Source of the DNA: Erysipelotrichaceae bacterium
GTDB taxonomy: Bacteria; Bacillota_I; Bacilli_A; Erysipelotrichales; Erysipelotrichaceae
Length of the DNA: 64,000 nucleotides
Direction: 5' to 3'
NCBI GenBank assembly: GCA_019415435.1
Contig: DXZE01000005.1
Span: 1-64,000 of the forward strand
The notes below the pieces were generated by a model. It searched no databases. It was not told the DNA's origin and saw only the letters and a list, made by a program, of their open reading frames with translations. How positions within the stretch are numbered: the stretch's first letter is position 1; each line of letters begins with the position of its first letter. Below are positions 9,119-16,845 of this stretch, piece by piece. The translations under genes and the position numbers were made by a program.

Positions 9119-10663
9119 TTAGAAATAATTCTCAGGTCTGATGCGGCATGGAATGCCATAACCATGGTCACAGCGTCTTCCATATCCATCATAGCTTCCA
9201 GCCCATCCGCATCCAAAGGCAAGATCACCATTCCAGTTACGGATATAGTTTGTAAACTCAGAAGCTGAGCCAATCATAAATATTTCAATATGGCAATGCG
9301 GACCAGTTACGTTACCGGTTGCGCCTACTCTGCCGATTGCCTGACCTGCCGACACAAAGGTTCCCTTTGCGATCGGTGATCCATTCTGCATATGCAGGTA
9401 TTTTACCGCATATAATGTATTGCCTAGTGTTGTAATCAGATATACCTGGTTGCCACCGCCATTAGAACCACCATTACCATGGCATGTAGAACCTAAAGCA
9501 CCATACGAGCACCCATCGGCACTGTTAATGACATAACCTGCTCCGATTGCACGGATGGTGGTACCCCGGGCTGCCGCAAAGTCATAACCTAAATGACGGC
9601 CACCGCCAGGATAGTTCCATGTACCAGCACTTCTTCTGGCACCCGGTACCGGATTAACCCAGCCATTGGATACAGCTGGAGTATTGGAAGAAGAACCACT
9701 GTTGTTATCGGTTGCGGTTCCGGAACTGGAACCGCCGGCATTACTGTTGTTATTCTGTTGGGCTTGGGCTGCAGCTGCAGCTGCGGCAGCCGCTGCGGCC
9801 GCATCGAGCTTTGCCTGATAATCATCCAGAGAACTGGAGTTCGCGTTAATCGTAGCTTTAACATCAGAGATATTAGACGCTACGGTCTGCCCCTGTGCTT
9901 CTAATTCAGCTGCCTGATCTTCCGCCGCATCCTGAATGACCTGTACATTAGCCTGGGCTACCGCAACCTGCTGTTTCTGTTCATCGACAGCTTTCTCAGA
10001 ATCTTCCAGATCCTGCTGTTCCTGTTCCTGCTTGTCCTTTAATGCGGATAATTCTTTCTTGTCCGCATTCAGCTGATCTACAACTGCCACAAGTTCATTG
10101 GTTGTCTTCTGATCATATTGTGTAATGTCACTGATACCATTTAACAATCTTAAGAAATCAGAGAATGACTTGGCACCCATCAGGATATCAATATATGTAT
10201 TGACACGCATCGTCCCCTGACCATCCGCCATACGCTGCTTGACCTTGGATCCGATCTCATCAACCTGTTTCTGGTTTTCATCAATATCAGCCTGCTTGGC
10301 TTCCATATCCGCAGCAGTCTGATCAATCTCTGCCTGCTTGGCACTAATCTGATTGTTCAGATCAGTAATCTTGGAATTCAGATCATCAATCTGACTCTGA
10401 TACTGCTTGATCTGATCTGCATACTTGGCAATATTAGCAGATATTTCTGCACGCTTGGCCTCAATATCCTGTAACTGACTGGCCAGTTCCTTGTTCTGAC
10501 TGCTTAATTCAGCCTGGTATTGACGGCATGCCTGACGGTCTGCCTCGGAATCAATACTGCCGCATGGGTTATCTGTTTCCGCATGTACGGCTACAGCTAC
10601 CGGCTGTACATATAGTAGACATGCACTGAGTGCAACGACTAATTTCAATATTTTTTTTCGCAT
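9119..10663 (-). CDS. second secreted coiled-coil M23 murein hydrolase
   Basis: 514 residues from the ATG at 10663 (MRKKILKL). Signal peptide ends near VHAETDNPC. A coiled coil spans about 35-285 with QAEIDQTAADMEAKQADIDE-type repeats. A low-complexity linker of twelve alanines then Gln/Asn/Ser/Gly (about 290-340) leads to an M23 domain with HLGYDF and HCHIE zinc motifs. It shares the Cys-bearing tail NWNGDLAFG...PCRIRPEN with the paralog at 3753-5117, so the two are duplicates. No Shine-Dalgarno precedes the ATG; a TATAAT (10675-10670) sits 6 bases upstream, suggesting a leaderless mRNA. A 19-bp palindrome lies 40 bases upstream. An in-frame TTG at 10711 is a less likely start. Confidence 0.9.
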   Translation of the reverse strand: MRKKILKLVVALSACLLYVQPVAVAVHAETDNPCGSIDSEADRQACRQYQAELSSQNKELASQLQDIEAKRAEISANIAKYADQIKQYQSQIDDLNSKITDLNNQISAKQAEIDQTAADMEAKQADIDENQKQVDEIGSKVKQRMADGQGTMRVNTYIDILMGAKSFSDFLRLLNGISDITQYDQKTTNELVAVVDQLNADKKELSALKDKQEQEQQDLEDSEKAVDEQKQQVAVAQANVQVIQDAAEDQAAELEAQGQTVASNISDVKATINANSSSLDDYQAKLDAAAAAAAAAAAAQAQQNNNSNAGGSSSGTATDNNSGSSSNTPAVSNGWVNPVPGARRSAGTWNYPGGGRHLGYDFAAARGTTIRAIGAGYVINSADGCSYGALGSTCHGNGGSNGGGNQVYLITTLGNTLYAVKYLHMQNGSPIAKGTFVSAGQAIGRVGATGNVTGPHCHIEIFMIGSASEFTNYIRNWNGDLAFGCGWAGSYDGYGRRCDHGYGIPCRIRPENYF

Positions 10664-10702
10664 AGTGAGATTATAGCACGTACCTGTGAATTTATATGTG
10701 AA

Positions 10703-10721
10703 ACTATACAACTTGTATAGT
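10703..10721. promoter_or_regulatory. 19-bp perfect palindrome, candidate operator
   Basis: ACTATACAA-C-TTGTATAGT: two perfect 9-bp arms around one base, between the rhomboid stop (10725) and the M23 hydrolase start (10663). The symmetry and the place just upstream of the probable -10 fit a dimeric repressor or activator site. The regulator is unknown. Confidence 0.5.
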
Positions 10722-10724
10722 CAA

Positions 10725-11291
10725 TTACAGTACTCGCAAAAGGAACATCATAAAGACAATTCCAAAGCAGGCACCGCCTAGATGTCCCTTCCAGGATATG
10801 CCCGGAAGAAAGTTCATGACTAGGTTAATACCGATTGTATACATTAACGAACTGTTTGCTGTTACAGCTTCAAAACCTCCGGCATGAATCACCATGGCTA
10901 TTTCAGCAGCCATTAAGCCATATAAGCCAGAGGATAAACCACCGCTGATCGCATGATCATCACCTATATAGACCGCAAAGATATTTCCGGTAATGATGGA
11001 TCCAAAGAAGAGAATAGTGAACAGTATATGTCCGAAATACATTTCCATGCTTTGTCCCAGTGACCACATAACGGAAAGATTCATTAACAGATGCCATACG
11101 GAGAAATGGACAAATCCTCCTGTTAATAAACGGTAATACTGATGTTCTTCTTCAATATAAGGTTTATATACTGCACCACTATCTGCAAATGCGGATTGTT
11201 TTCCTTCTCTGTCAGAAAGATACATCATGCGGATATAGTTCACTACGGATATCAGAATACATACATATGTAATAAAAGGTATTATTCTCAT
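10725..11291 (-). CDS. rhomboid family intramembrane serine protease
   Basis: 188-residue polytopic protein. Rhomboid landmarks are visible: HFSVWHLLMNLSVMWSLG (HxxxN motif in TM2), the nucleophile serine region GGLSSGLYGLM in TM4 (a GxSG variant), and the catalytic histidine in KGHLGGACFG near the C-terminus. The family cleaves transmembrane substrates within the membrane. It precedes the second M23 hydrolase on the same strand, so they may be co-transcribed, but the palindrome and own -10 of the M23 gene argue for an additional promoter. No clear ribosome site upstream. Confidence 0.85.
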   Translation of the reverse strand: MRIIPFITYVCILISVVNYIRMMYLSDREGKQSAFADSGAVYKPYIEEEHQYYRLLTGGFVHFSVWHLLMNLSVMWSLGQSMEMYFGHILFTILFFGSIITGNIFAVYIGDDHAISGGLSSGLYGLMAAEIAMVIHAGGFEAVTANSSLMYTIGINLVMNFLPGISWKGHLGGACFGIVFMMFLLRVL

Positions 11292-11333
11292 GAACTACCA
11301 CACCTGATACGTAGTTCTGATGTGGTATCTCTG

Positions 11334-12895
11334 TGATGTACTCTTCTCATGCCGAGAAAGGTATTACCATAGGGATTTTGATTCTTGTGGCCTGTAGTTA
11401 TGCACCTTACGGCTGTCACTATGGTCTCACAATGGCCGGTTCACTCGACCTCTACTGTTTTTATACAGTTACCTGTTTAAATCTGCAAATGCAAAAACTT
11501 CTGGATTCAACAGATTTGTTAATATTACTGATGATGTATCACAGCCTGCTTTTCTTAAAATATTTGCAGCACCATTGATATCTGCATTCAATACAGTTCC
11601 ATCTGATGAACGATACAGGCCTCTTTGAATACGTTTTCCAGAAAAATGATGTTTTGTTCCATCACCTTCTACATAGACCGGGATATCATCGCTGTCCAGG
11701 AAACTTGCCTTACTTGTATATGACTCTTCATTTCTGACAACAGTTACGCCATACTCACATGCTTTCAATTCAATCATGGATTTGAGCATTTCAAAAGGAA
11801 TGCTGACAAAATTCTGATTGTTCACTGTACCAATGCTGCTGTTCTGTTTCCAGAAAGCATTAGAGCCTAACACAAGACAGCCAATGTCATTGCGCTGACA
11901 CCAGACAAGCAGCTTCCTGCTCATTTTATGAAAGCAGTCTCTGATGTAGCTGGTTCTGTATTCAGAAAGTCTGTCAAGATACTTTGACCACACACGTTCT
12001 GTTGTTTCTTTTCCTTTGCTCATCAGACTGATGCGTTCAGCTTTTTTCTTCATGAAATACTGATTGACTGACTTGATGAATCTGCCTTTAAAAAGAATAC
12101 TTTTGCCCGTATCTGAAACAACAGCCATTGTGTTGTCTACACCAAAGTCAACTGCAGCTGCATGTTTACCGCTTTGTACAGAAGCAGCTTTTACCTGATA
12201 GACAAGTAAAAGTTCGTATCCGCCAGAAACAGGTTTCACCTTTACTTCCATCAGCCTGCCATGTCTTCTGCGTACAGGAATGCGAATCTTTGTACGAGGA
12301 AGCTTCAGTTTTCCATCATAGATGACAGCATCCTGATTGGTAAAAAGATAAGAAGCTGTATCATTCCTGCAGTATCCAGGCATCTTAGGTTTACCTGTAT
12401 AACCAGAAGGATCTTTCCTGTATTTCTTTAAAGAGGCAAGCCAGCCTTTGAAATCTGTACAGACCTGTCTGATGACATGCTGTGCAGTCTGCATAGGAAG
12501 CCCGGAAAAGAAATCAGGATTATTTGTAATACGCATAAGCCTCTGCAATATGCCATACCCAAGCACATAGTAAGACTTCTGACCTTTAAGAAGTGCAAGT
12601 TCGCCTTGAACTTCTTTCTCGTTAGCTGTCAAAGCAGTCTTGTTGTGTGCTGTAAAGGCATTGCGAACGCGAAACAATGCAGCATTATGAAGACACTTTG
12701 CCTTGTGAGCAAAGTTATCCAGATATGCATACAGCTCATGATTTCTGGTTACATAAATCCTGTCAGTTCTATACATGAATAAGTCCTTTTTACTCATATA
12801 TTATATCATATATAAAGTGCAAAATATGGCTTATTTATGCGAAAATATATTGTTTTATAACAGTGCAGAAATCAAAAGAATAGAAGAGTACATCA
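11334..12895 (-). mobile_element. TnpB-only IS605-like element with flanking 14-bp inverted repeat
   Basis: A stand-alone tnpB sits between the rhomboid and trp-transporter genes. TGATGTACTCTTCT at 11334-11347 is exactly inverted as AGAAGAGTACATCA at 12882-12895, bracketing the gene. IS605-type ends normally carry subterminal hairpins rather than terminal inverted repeats, so the true ends are uncertain. Minus-strand TTGAT (12875-12871), like the TAM of ISDra2, lies just inside the tnpB-upstream repeat. No tnpA transposase is present, so the element is probably immobile on its own. Confidence 0.5.
11469..12776 (-). CDS. tnpB: TnpB-type RNA-guided nuclease (IS605 OrfB family)
   Basis: 435 residues from the ATG at 12776 (MYRTDRIYV), chosen because AAAGGAC lies 8 bases upstream; an in-frame ATG at 12797 abuts a TATAAT and lacks a ribosome site. 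The split RuvC nuclease residues are intact: Asp in AAVDFGVDN, Glu in RNEESYTSKASF and Asp in NADINGAAN. The CxxC zinc ribbon typical of many TnpB proteins is absent and replaced by SGKRIQRGLYRSSDG, as in some OrfB lineages. TnpB uses an omega-RNA made from the element's 3' end (here below 11469) to cut DNA next to a TAM and so retain the element. Appears full length and possibly active. Confidence 0.9.
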   Translation of the reverse strand: MYRTDRIYVTRNHELYAYLDNFAHKAKCLHNAALFRVRNAFTAHNKTALTANEKEVQGELALLKGQKSYYVLGYGILQRLMRITNNPDFFSGLPMQTAQHVIRQVCTDFKGWLASLKKYRKDPSGYTGKPKMPGYCRNDTASYLFTNQDAVIYDGKLKLPRTKIRIPVRRRHGRLMEVKVKPVSGGYELLLVYQVKAASVQSGKHAAAVDFGVDNTMAVVSDTGKSILFKGRFIKSVNQYFMKKKAERISLMSKGKETTERVWSKYLDRLSEYRTSYIRDCFHKMSRKLLVWCQRNDIGCLVLGSNAFWKQNSSIGTVNNQNFVSIPFEMLKSMIELKACEYGVTVVRNEESYTSKASFLDSDDIPVYVEGDGTKHHFSGKRIQRGLYRSSDGTVLNADINGAANILRKAGCDTSSVILTNLLNPEVFAFADLNR

Positions 12896-12989
12896 GTTAA
12901 CAGTAACGCTGAATTCACCACCGACCTATGAGGACGGCGTGCTCTTCTGAATTGCTAATAGACAGTATTATACAGGTTTCCTTAATAAA

Positions 12990-13009
12990 GGATGGTATTT
13001 GCGCCATCC
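12990..13009 (-). terminator. terminator of the trp-type ABC operon
   Basis: GGATGG/CCATCC stem with an 8-base loop, immediately after the ATPase stop codon (13013). On the minus strand it is followed by TTTATT. Confidence 0.65.
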
Positions 13010-13012
13010 GTT

Positions 13013-13804
13013 TTATTCTGTCTCTAAGAGAATTCTGTCATCATCCAGATCTTCACCAAATCGTTTCATCAGATCTTCTGGTGTGATGCCTTCTCTTTCC
13101 TTTCCGGATATGTCTGAGATAATTCTTCCATCCGCCATCATCAGAGTTCTGTTTCCGGTAGAAACAGCCTGTTTCATGTTATGGGTAATCATCAGACAGG
13201 TCGTATGATTCTCTTTCACGATCTCTTTTGTCAGCTTCATGATCTTATCAGCTGCGCCAGGATCTAATGCAGCTGTATGTTCATCCAGCATTAACAGCTT
13301 TGGCGGCACAATCGTCGCCATCAAAAGTGTTAATGCCTGCCTTTGCCCGCCTGACAGTGTACCTACCGGAACCGTCATTCTGTCTTCAAGTCCCATATCA
13401 AGACGCTTTAAGGCATCTCTGAACTTTTCTCTGTCTTTGGAAGAAATACGGGAGAAATCCGCCTTGCTTTCACTGGCACGTAAATAAGCAAGAGCCAGAT
13501 TTTCTTCAATTGTCATATGCGGGGCAGTACCCTTTAAAGGATCCTGAAACAGACGTCCGATCTGGGTAGATCTCTGGTATTCCTTCATGAAAGTAATGTT
13601 CTTTCCATCCAGAACTATCTTACCTCCATCTACATAGAAGCTGCCGGCAATGGCATTAAATAACGTGGACTTACCTGCACCATTGGCACCTAATATCGTA
13701 ATGAAGTCACCAGCATCTACATGGAGAGAAAGATGATTCAGTGCTTTCTTTTCATTGACTGTACCGGGATTGAATATCTTTGTAAGATTTGTAATATCAA
13801 GCAT
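13013..13804 (-). CDS. ABC transporter ATP-binding protein (TrpZ-type)
   Basis: 263 residues. Walker A GANGAGKST (about residues 38-46), signature TLSGGQRQALTL, Walker B LLMLDEHTAALDP and the switch His in CLMITHNMKQA are present. It is the ATPase of a three-gene ABC importer whose permease gene overlaps it by 8 bases. The ATPase-permease-binding protein set and the T-box leader match Streptococcus-type trpXYZ tryptophan importers; tryptophan specificity is inferred. A terminator follows directly. Confidence 0.9.
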   Translation of the reverse strand: MLDITNLTKIFNPGTVNEKKALNHLSLHVDAGDFITILGANGAGKSTLFNAIAGSFYVDGGKIVLDGKNITFMKEYQRSTQIGRLFQDPLKGTAPHMTIEENLALAYLRASESKADFSRISSKDREKFRDALKRLDMGLEDRMTVPVGTLSGGQRQALTLLMATIVPPKLLMLDEHTAALDPGAADKIMKLTKEIVKENHTTCLMITHNMKQAVSTGNRTLMMADGRIISDISGKEREGITPEDLMKRFGEDLDDDRILLETE

Positions 13805-14705
13805 GATTTTTTCCTTCCCGGCGTGCTCTCATGGATAAGGCAGCACTGTTTTTCATATGTGGAGCCGCAATAGCTAATGCAACAATTACAGCTGTCACCA
13901 GTTTCAGACATTCAATTGGAATGATATGGGTTCTTAAGATAATGGCATAGATCAATCTGTAAATTAAATTGCCAACAAGACATGCCGTAATATTACGGTC
14001 AATTGAGCGGCGTCCTTTAATCACTGCTTCCCCTATGATTAAACAAGCTAAGGCAATGACAAGAATACCTGTACCGGCATTGATATCTGCACTCTTCTGC
14101 ATCTGACCGGCTAATGCACCAGATAAAGCTGTCAGACAGTTGGCGATAACAAGACCGATTGTGACCATCTTGCCTGGATCAATGGAAGAAGCGGATACCA
14201 TATCACGGTTATCACCAGTAGCTCTTATTGATAAGCCAAGTCTTGTGGATAAGAACCACTTCATTATCAGCATGCATACAAGCATGACTGCAGCACCAAT
14301 GATCAATACATACCAGCTGCCGCCAATACCTGTCTTTCTGAATATTGTAAAGATAGTCTCATCTGTTAATAAGGATACATTTGCCCTCCATCCCATCACA
14401 CCAAGATTAACGGTATATAAACCTGTATTGGTAATAATACCGGCAATGATGGAAGGAACACCCATCTTAGTCTGCAGAAAGGCTGTCACAAAACCTGCAC
14501 AACCTCCGGCAATCAATGCCATTAATATTCCCATAAAAGGATGTCCAGATGCCGCATATGTTACGGATACAGCCATGCCTAATACAAAGCATCCGTCTGT
14601 TGTCATATCTGCGATATCCAGGATCCTGTAACTCAGAAACAAAGCCAGTGATACAAGACCATAGATACATCCGAGTTCTAAAGCTGTCTGTAAAATATAA
14701 AGCAT
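13797..14705 (-). CDS. ABC transporter permease (TrpY-type)
   Basis: 302-residue integral membrane protein with about eight hydrophobic segments, of the branched-chain-permease-like group found beside PF04392 binding proteins. The cytoplasmic loop LSIRATGDNRDMVSASSIDPGKM is the likely coupling segment. It starts 23 bases after the binding-protein gene and overlaps the ATPase gene at 13797-13804. Together these form one importer. Confidence 0.88.
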   Translation of the reverse strand: MLYILQTALELGCIYGLVSLALFLSYRILDIADMTTDGCFVLGMAVSVTYAASGHPFMGILMALIAGGCAGFVTAFLQTKMGVPSIIAGIITNTGLYTVNLGVMGWRANVSLLTDETIFTIFRKTGIGGSWYVLIIGAAVMLVCMLIMKWFLSTRLGLSIRATGDNRDMVSASSIDPGKMVTIGLVIANCLTALSGALAGQMQKSADINAGTGILVIALACLIIGEAVIKGRRSIDRNITACLVGNLIYRLIYAIILRTHIIPIECLKLVTAVIVALAIAAPHMKNSAALSMRARREGKNHA

Positions 14706-14728
14706 CTGTTAATCCTCCATAATACGTA

Positions 14729-15739
14729 TTAGTTTTCTGATGTTGTTACTTCTACAACCTTTCCGAAATCACTGAATGAAGAATAATCAATTCCTAATGC
14801 CCTGGCTGTATCCGTGTTAACTGTCACAATACCGCCATCCATTGTATAGTAATCATCAACATCCTTGAAACCTTCTGTCATAACCTGATATACAAGATCT
14901 GCTGTCTTCTTGCCAAGGTCATCATAGTTAACACCACATGTAGCGAATGCACCGCTAGTTACGAAGGAATCAGCACCTGCATAGAATGGAATGCCTGCTT
15001 CAGTAAGTTCTTGTGATACAGCACCGGCAGCTGCCATAACAACGTTGTCTGTTGGTGTAAATACAGCATCTACATGATCAGAAATCAATGATGATACAGC
15101 TGTTAATACTTCATCATTTGTGTTACCGGTAGCCTCTGGCGGATTATCAATTCCCTTTTTCTTCAGATATTCCTTAGCTTCTTCTATAGCCTTTGTAGAG
15201 TTTGTTTCACTCTTGGAATACAGCAGACCAACATTCTTGATATCTGGATTGACACTGAACATCATATCGATAATCTGTTTTGTATTCAAAGCATCAGATG
15301 TACCTGTTACGTTTTTAAGACCTGTTAACTTGGCAGCCTCCGGGTCTGATACAGCGGCATATACGACCGGAATATTGGAATCTTCAGCGGATACGACTGC
15401 CGTCTGGGCAGCTAATGTAGCGATAGGAACAATCGCATCTGCACCATCTGTAACAGCACCATCTGTAATCTGTTTGATTGTTGTCTGATCATTCTGACCA
15501 GACTGTACTTCACCATAGTCAATTGTGACATTGTTCTTCCTGGCTAATGCATCTAATTCATCTGTAATCGCATCTGCGATCTGATCTAATGATGTATGGT
15601 CCAGCTGTTTAACGATTGTAACCTTGTAAGTCTTCTTTGAAGATGCTGAAGCAGCAGAACCTGATGAAGATGATGAGCATCCTGCAAGTGAAGCGGCCGC
15701 AAGCATTGCGGATAAAGCAACTGTAATAACCTTTTTCAT
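14729..15739 (-). CDS. ABC transporter substrate-binding lipoprotein (TrpX-type, PF04392)
   Basis: 336 residues from the ATG at 15739, which has an AGGAGG site; longer in-frame starts would run into the terminator of the leader. Lipoprotein signal with lipobox LAGCSS, a Ser/Ala linker, then the two-lobed binding fold with the family's VYAAVSDPEAAKLTGL and DAVFTPTDNVVMAA segments. In Streptococcus the family member TrpX binds tryptophan; the ligand here is inferred. It is the first gene after a T-box leader, so expression should rise when the cognate tRNA is uncharged. Confidence 0.88.
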   Translation of the reverse strand: MKKVITVALSAMLAAASLAGCSSSSSGSAASASSKKTYKVTIVKQLDHTSLDQIADAITDELDALARKNNVTIDYGEVQSGQNDQTTIKQITDGAVTDGADAIVPIATLAAQTAVVSAEDSNIPVVYAAVSDPEAAKLTGLKNVTGTSDALNTKQIIDMMFSVNPDIKNVGLLYSKSETNSTKAIEEAKEYLKKKGIDNPPEATGNTNDEVLTAVSSLISDHVDAVFTPTDNVVMAAAGAVSQELTEAGIPFYAGADSFVTSGAFATCGVNYDDLGKKTADLVYQVMTEGFKDVDDYYTMDGGIVTVNTDTARALGIDYSSFSDFGKVVEVTTSEN

Positions 15740-15784
15740 GTGATCTTTCCTCCTTTTTACAATGCATTTCATGCCCAGAGAAAC

Positions 15785-16043
15785 AAAAAAGCACCTGTCC
15801 ATAAAGGACAAGTGCTCTGACCTGCGGTACCACCTTTTTTAGCATTTCTGCTCTCTTGAATGAAAATGCAATCACATTTTCTGTCTGTTAACGCTGACAC
15901 TGCGTCCTGAAATACTCGCCTAAGCTTTCATCAGGCCCTCACGGGTCCATTTGCATACCGCTCACGGCAGGGCTCTCACCATCCCCTGCTCTCTTATCCG
16001 CTGCGTCGTATGTTTGATCTCCCGATCAACGGTTTGTTTGTAT
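15785..16043 (-). promoter_or_regulatory. T-box riboswitch leader of the trp-type transporter
   Basis: The minus strand carries the T-box core GGTGGTACCGC (15834-15824) followed by a terminator GCACTTGTCC/GGACAGGTGC with TTTTTT (15815-15785), the usual antiterminator/terminator pair. Upstream lie stem I elements (AAGAGAGC, GGTGAGAGCC, AGGCGAGTA) and a GACGC/GCGTT stem III. UGGU in the T-box bulge would pair with an A73 tRNA, or G73 by wobble. The specifier is not settled: UGG (Trp) occurs at 15949-15947 in AAUGGACC, but the GAA context nearer the base of stem I reads GAAAGCUUAGG. Confidence 0.88.
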
Positions 16044-16049
16044 ACATGC

Positions 16050-16078
16050 ATTTTAGGGATACAGGAGTATCAAGTCAA
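16050..16078 (-). promoter_or_regulatory. promoter of the T-box/trp-type operon
   Basis: Minus-strand TTGACT (16078-16073), a 17-base spacer and TAAAAT (16055-16050): a near-consensus vegetative promoter. Predicted start is near 16043, giving a leader of about 300 nt before the first start codon. Confidence 0.75.
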
Positions 16079-16189
16079 TATGTTTCATCATATTTCTGCA
16101 ATTATTTACATTCTACAAGTGTAAATTGTTTCATTCAGTTACATAAACTGTTCATGATTCTTATGACTATTAAGCGATATAATCATTTT

Positions 16190-16834
16190 ATGAATAACAC
16201 ATTTAAACAGATGATCCTTGCGGCTGGCAAAGATATGCAGAAAAGAGATCTGACTGTTGAGACATGGGGAAATATCTCAGTCAGAGATCCTCAAACAGGT
16301 CTTATCTATCTGACACCCTCCGGCATGGATTACAGCACATTAACAGAAGACGATATCGTAGTGCTGAATGAGAAAGGAGATATCGTTGAAGGTAACAGGA
16401 AGCCATCTGTAGAAAAGATGCTTCATGTACTTGTTTATCAAAGACGTAAGGATGTTAATGCAATCCTGCATACACACCCTGTATCTTCTACCGTATTTGG
16501 TGTCTTACATCAATCGATTCCGGTTGTCACAGATGAAATGGCCCAGGCAATTGGCGGGGAAGTAAAGTGCGCCGGGTATGCTTTACCAGGTTCCATAGAA
16601 CTGGCACATAACGCAGATAATGCATTAGGAAATGTACAGGCATGTCTTTTAGCCAATCATGGTGCGATTTGTGTCGGTAAAGACATGAAGGAATGTTTCA
16701 AGGTTGCAGTTGTATTAGAGACTTCTGCGGATATCTATGCAAGAGCATTAAGTATAGGCAAACCAGTAGAAATCACTAAGGAAAATACCGCATGGATGCG
16801 TGACTTTGCGGTTAATAAATATGGGCAGAGATAA
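16190..16834 (+). CDS. class II aldolase (5-deoxyribulose/5-methylthioribulose-1-phosphate aldolase type)
   Basis: 214 residues from ATG at 16190. Class II aldolase/adducin fold: WGNISVRD phosphate-binding segment, zinc histidines in ILHTHPVSS, catalytic region around QAIGGEVKCAG and a third histidine in LLANHGAICVG. It opens an operon with mtnA (11 bases on) and deoD, the set expected for the DHAP shunt: PNP makes 5-deoxyribose-1-P, MtnA makes 5-deoxyribulose-1-P, and the aldolase yields DHAP plus acetaldehyde (or the methylthio analogue). A fuculose-phosphate aldolase role alone is less likely in this context. TATAAT (16178-16183) lies 6 bases before the ATG and no ribosome site is seen, so the mRNA may be leaderless. 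Confidence 0.85.
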   Translation: MNNTFKQMILAAGKDMQKRDLTVETWGNISVRDPQTGLIYLTPSGMDYSTLTEDDIVVLNEKGDIVEGNRKPSVEKMLHVLVYQRRKDVNAILHTHPVSSTVFGVLHQSIPVVTDEMAQAIGGEVKCAGYALPGSIELAHNADNALGNVQACLLANHGAICVGKDMKECFKVAVVLETSADIYARALSIGKPVEITKENTAWMRDFAVNKYGQR

Positions 16835-16845
16835 GGAGTAAACAA

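Noticed and set aside
10664..10711. TTG start extending the second M23 hydrolase by 16 residues
   Set aside because: It would place charged and polar residues before the signal peptide and cross the likely -10 and half of the palindrome.
12777..12797. ATG at 12797 as the tnpB start
   Set aside because: It abuts a TATAAT with no ribosome site, whereas the ATG at 12776 has AAAGGAC at proper spacing and the family N-terminus.
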